Below are positions 61,824-64,000 of a stretch of 64,000 nucleotides of DNA, piece by piece; position 1 is the first letter of the stretch; every line of letters starts with the position of its first letter. The notes below the pieces were generated by a model. The model had not been told where the DNA came from, did no database searches, and was given only the letters and a program-made list of their open reading frames with translations. The DNA lies in the NCBI RefSeq assembly GCF_000756655.1, contig NZ_ARXU01000001.1:372001-436000 (forward strand), written 5' to 3'. The position numbers and the translations under genes were made by a program. The DNA is from Alcanivorax jadensis T9. GTDB taxonomy: Bacteria; Pseudomonadota; Gammaproteobacteria; Pseudomonadales; Alcanivoracaceae.

Positions 61824-63362
61824 TCAGCCCATATGTCGGGCAATTCGAGTGGCCAGGGCGTAAACGGTAATCTGAGGGTTAACGATGATCGAGGTGGGTA
61901 ACAGGCTGGCATCGGCCACATAGAGGCCGGGTACATCATGGCTTTGGCCATTGGCGGCGACCACACTGTGGTCCGGGTCCGCCCCCATACGGCACGTACC
62001 CTGTGGATGGTAACTGACCATGCGCAGATGCTGGGGCTGGTTTTCCAGGCTGTCCACCTGGCTGTCAATATCGGCCTCGTTGCGGATAATCCGTTGATCG
62101 CTGGCAGGCACATAGACTTCGCTGGCACCAGCAGCGAGATGCAACCTGGCGGCAGCTTTCAATGCCCGTTGCATGGAGGGAAAGTCGGTATCACTGAGCT
62201 TGTAGTTGATCTTTTTACGCTCGCCATCCCATTCGATGCTGCCCACATTGTGATCGTGGATCAGCGTCACCAACCCGGCCAGATATTTGGCATTGGCCAT
62301 GTAATCCATGAACGGTTTTCCGGTGCCGGGTTCTGCGGCCATGGTTAGCTCTACCAGGCCAGCTCCGCCATCTTCCAGCACAAACCCACCCTTGTCCGGA
62401 TGCATAAACTCATCCACATAGACCCCCAGCATGGCACCCCGCCAGGGGTACACAGGTTCCGGGTATCGGGCTGGTACATACAGGGAGGGGTGGCAGGCAA
62501 AATTCTTGCCCACCTGCCCTGACCGGTTTGCCAAGCCGCTCTTGAGTAGCAACAAGGGGGTCTGCACTGCCCCGGCCGCCAGAATGACACGGGGCGCAGA
62601 CACCGACAGGGTTGCTGCCACGGTGCCGTCATGGCGGGTAATGATTGCCTCCACACCACATGCCTTACCCTCGCGGGTAACAATTTTTTCCACCCGTGTA
62701 TCCGCATATATCTGCGCCCCATGAGCTGCCGCCCAGGGCAGATAGGTCACCAGCATGGATTGTTTGCGCTCGGTCTTGCAGCCAGACAGGCAATGTCCGG
62801 TGAGGCCACACTGGCGAATATTGCGCTTAAGCGGTTTCACCGACCAGCCCAGTCGATTGGCACCAGCGCGAATCAGACGACCATGCCGGGGAATTTCATG
62901 CTCACCGTTATCGTGAACGGCCAGGTTCTTTTCCACTTCGTCGAAATACGGCGCCAGTTCGTCAACGGTGAGTTCACTCAGACCGAAATCCCGCTGCCAG
63001 TCCTGCAGAATAAAGTCCGGGGTTCGGAAACAGACACAGCCGTTGACTACCGTGGAGCCTCCCACACAGGCCCCTTGAAGCACCAGCAAATCGCCGTCGC
63101 TGTTACTCTGACTGCCATGATCCTGATAGAGGGTGTCCAGGCTGTCGGTGAAATTCTCGGTGAAGTCCTTGGAGGGCACATAAGGACCTGCCTCCAGCAC
63201 CAGCACTTTCATTCCCCGTTTGGCCAACTCATAGGCGCTGACTGCCCCACCAGCGCCAGACCCGACGATCACCACATCGGCTTCCAGCTGCAAATGGTCA
63301 CGGGTAACATCACTGGCCTGGTGGACTCGCAAGCCGGAAGCCTGCCATTTCACTTCGCTCAT
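61824..63362 (-). CDS. GMC-family FAD dehydrogenase (pair 2)
   Basis: 512 aa. Its ATG overlaps the preceding Tat-subunit stop by four bases. FAD motif VVIVGSGAGGAVSAYELAKRG (residues ~31-50), VQGACVGGS-type segment reading VLQGACVGGSTVVNGCVCF, the three-Cys segment CGLTGHCLSGCKTERK, and the closing SYHPQGTCRMGADP with VADASLLPTSIIVNPQITVYALA. It is a clear paralogue of the GMC protein of pair 1 with the same partner arrangement. The substrate is unknown; alcohols or sugars are usual for the family. Confidence 0.9.
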   Translation of the reverse strand: MSEVKWQASGLRVHQASDVTRDHLQLEADVVIVGSGAGGAVSAYELAKRGMKVLVLEAGPYVPSKDFTENFTDSLDTLYQDHGSQSNSDGDLLVLQGACVGGSTVVNGCVCFRTPDFILQDWQRDFGLSELTVDELAPYFDEVEKNLAVHDNGEHEIPRHGRLIRAGANRLGWSVKPLKRNIRQCGLTGHCLSGCKTERKQSMLVTYLPWAAAHGAQIYADTRVEKIVTREGKACGVEAIITRHDGTVAATLSVSAPRVILAAGAVQTPLLLLKSGLANRSGQVGKNFACHPSLYVPARYPEPVYPWRGAMLGVYVDEFMHPDKGGFVLEDGGAGLVELTMAAEPGTGKPFMDYMANAKYLAGLVTLIHDHNVGSIEWDGERKKINYKLSDTDFPSMQRALKAAARLHLAAGASEVYVPASDQRIIRNEADIDSQVDSLENQPQHLRMVSYHPQGTCRMGADPDHSVVAANGQSHDVPGLYVADASLLPTSIIVNPQITVYALATRIARHMG

Positions 63363-63988
63363 GCCCGCGCCTCCCCATCAGCAACACTGTCAGGCAGCGG
63401 TGCATTACCCAGGTATTCCAGCCCCCACTTGTCACTCACCGGTCCATCGAACTCCGTGGGTGGCCAGGTGGCGGAATCCTGCCAGTAGGCACTATAGACG
63501 AGCTGCTTGATAACCGTGGCCAGGGTCCGCTGGATCACATTGCCCTGGCCCCAACTATCGAAATAGGCCCGGGCATCGTCATCATTCAAATCGACAAACC
63601 GGCTGCCTCGAGTGAGCACCGCAGCGTTATCGAACAGACCCAGTCCGGCCGCCACCTCCTTTCGCGTCAGCGGGTGCAAATGCCCCAGCAGGGTTTGCAC
63701 ATTCTGCACCACTGGCACCTGCTCGCTTGGCAGCAGAGCGGTGCCGTCAACGGGCAACAACACTTGCCGTGCCCGGTTGAAGAGATGGTATTCCGCCTCG
63801 GACAGGCCTCGTACCCAGGCCGGAGCTTCCTGCTTGTCCAGTGGAGAACGGCGCAGCAGGGCAAAGCCCCCGGCGGCCACAGCCGCCACGCCTGCGGAGC
63901 CCAGCAGGCCCCATTTCAGAAACCGCCGGCGGGCCATGCCCTGTTGCCAGATAGCGGAAACCCGCCGCGCCTGAAGCTGGCTTTTCAT
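63359..63988 (-). CDS. Tat-exported small subunit, gluconate 2-dehydrogenase subunit 3-like (pair 2)
   Basis: 209 aa. The twin-arginine signal is MARRRFLKWGLLGSAGVAAVAAGGFALL with RRRFLK at ~20-25. The residue after the core is not Cys, so this one lacks the lipobox of pair 1. The mature part follows the same helical pattern (SEAEYHLFNRARQVLLPVDGTALL, then a C-terminal VSDKWGLEYLGNAPLPDS that resembles VWGVRRLGNAPLPRA in pair 1). The start codon is 12 bases from the window edge and its promoter is outside. Confidence 0.85.
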   Translation of the reverse strand: MKSQLQARRVSAIWQQGMARRRFLKWGLLGSAGVAAVAAGGFALLRRSPLDKQEAPAWVRGLSEAEYHLFNRARQVLLPVDGTALLPSEQVPVVQNVQTLLGHLHPLTRKEVAAGLGLFDNAAVLTRGSRFVDLNDDDARAYFDSWGQGNVIQRTLATVIKQLVYSAYWQDSATWPPTEFDGPVSDKWGLEYLGNAPLPDSVADGEARA

Positions 63989-64000
63989 GGTCTGTCCTCA

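Overview
The window looks like ordinary chromosome of a marine, hydrocarbon-associated gammaproteobacterium. Alcanivorax or a close relative is the best guess. This is inferred from gene content: several GMC flavoprotein alcohol dehydrogenases, a carboxylesterase, a phasin-like protein, a liu (leucine/isovalerate) operon, small DUF6316- and PA1571-type proteins, and an ExbB/ExbD/AgmX envelope cluster. I found no rRNA, tRNA, CRISPR array, transposase, integrase or phage gene.

Layout. 1-8.2 kb: tail of an unknown gene, a small unknown protein, a GMC oxidoreductase, a ribbon-helix-helix protein, an Lgt-like membrane protein, modABC (molybdate import), trhO-bolA. 8.2-16.7 kb: carboxylesterase, phasin-like protein, AraC-type regulator, geranylgeranyl-reductase-type flavoprotein, malate dehydrogenase with a strong terminator, DUF805 protein behind a 12-base poly-G tract, CBS protein, DUF6316 protein, rraA, NAD(P)-binding protein. 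16.7-21.3 kb: hybrid sensor kinase and MMPL/RND exporter. 21.4-29.6 kb: liuRABCD plus acetoacetate-CoA ligase, headed by a perfect 16-bp palindrome that should be the LiuR operator. Together these convert isovaleryl-CoA to HMG-CoA and can activate acetoacetate; the HMG-CoA lyase gene (liuE) is absent. 29.6-32.8 kb: a periplasmic protein of unknown function followed by an Omp85-type outer membrane barrel.

32.8-47.6 kb: mostly housekeeping genes: DUF465, a DUF2236 protein, djlA, hyi-glxR, a cytochrome c/FTR1 iron permease with a Fur-like site, a Tag-like glycosylase, alaA, an unknown protein, an rRNA-methyltransferase-like protein, htpX with a sigma32-like promoter, an ATP-NAD-kinase-family protein, a PA1571-type protein, pdxB and a fructosamine-kinase-family protein. 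47.7-57.0 kb: a tight nine-gene unit encoding a periplasmic protein, three TPR proteins (two of them lipoproteins), a small secreted protein, ExbB, two different ExbDs and a TonB/AgmX-like protein. This is a proton-driven trans-envelope machine of unknown purpose, and resembles the Myxococcus Agl/Glt and Nfs systems. 57.2-64 kb: thioesterase and iron alcohol dehydrogenase, then two paralogous pairs of a Tat-signal small subunit and a GMC flavoprotein.

The intergenic DNA carries several families of dispersed palindromes: (i) two nested palindromes between convergent genes with heptamer-built outer arms, (ii) two MITE-like elements with 24-bp terminal inverted repeats, (iii) two copies of an 81-85 bp element, (iv) REP-like palindromes, (v) one CACAGAG-type palindrome. 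The most interesting items are the 47.7-57.0 kb machine (with one ExbD lacking its channel aspartate), the structured repeats, the poly-G tract and the paired Tat/GMC dehydrogenases.
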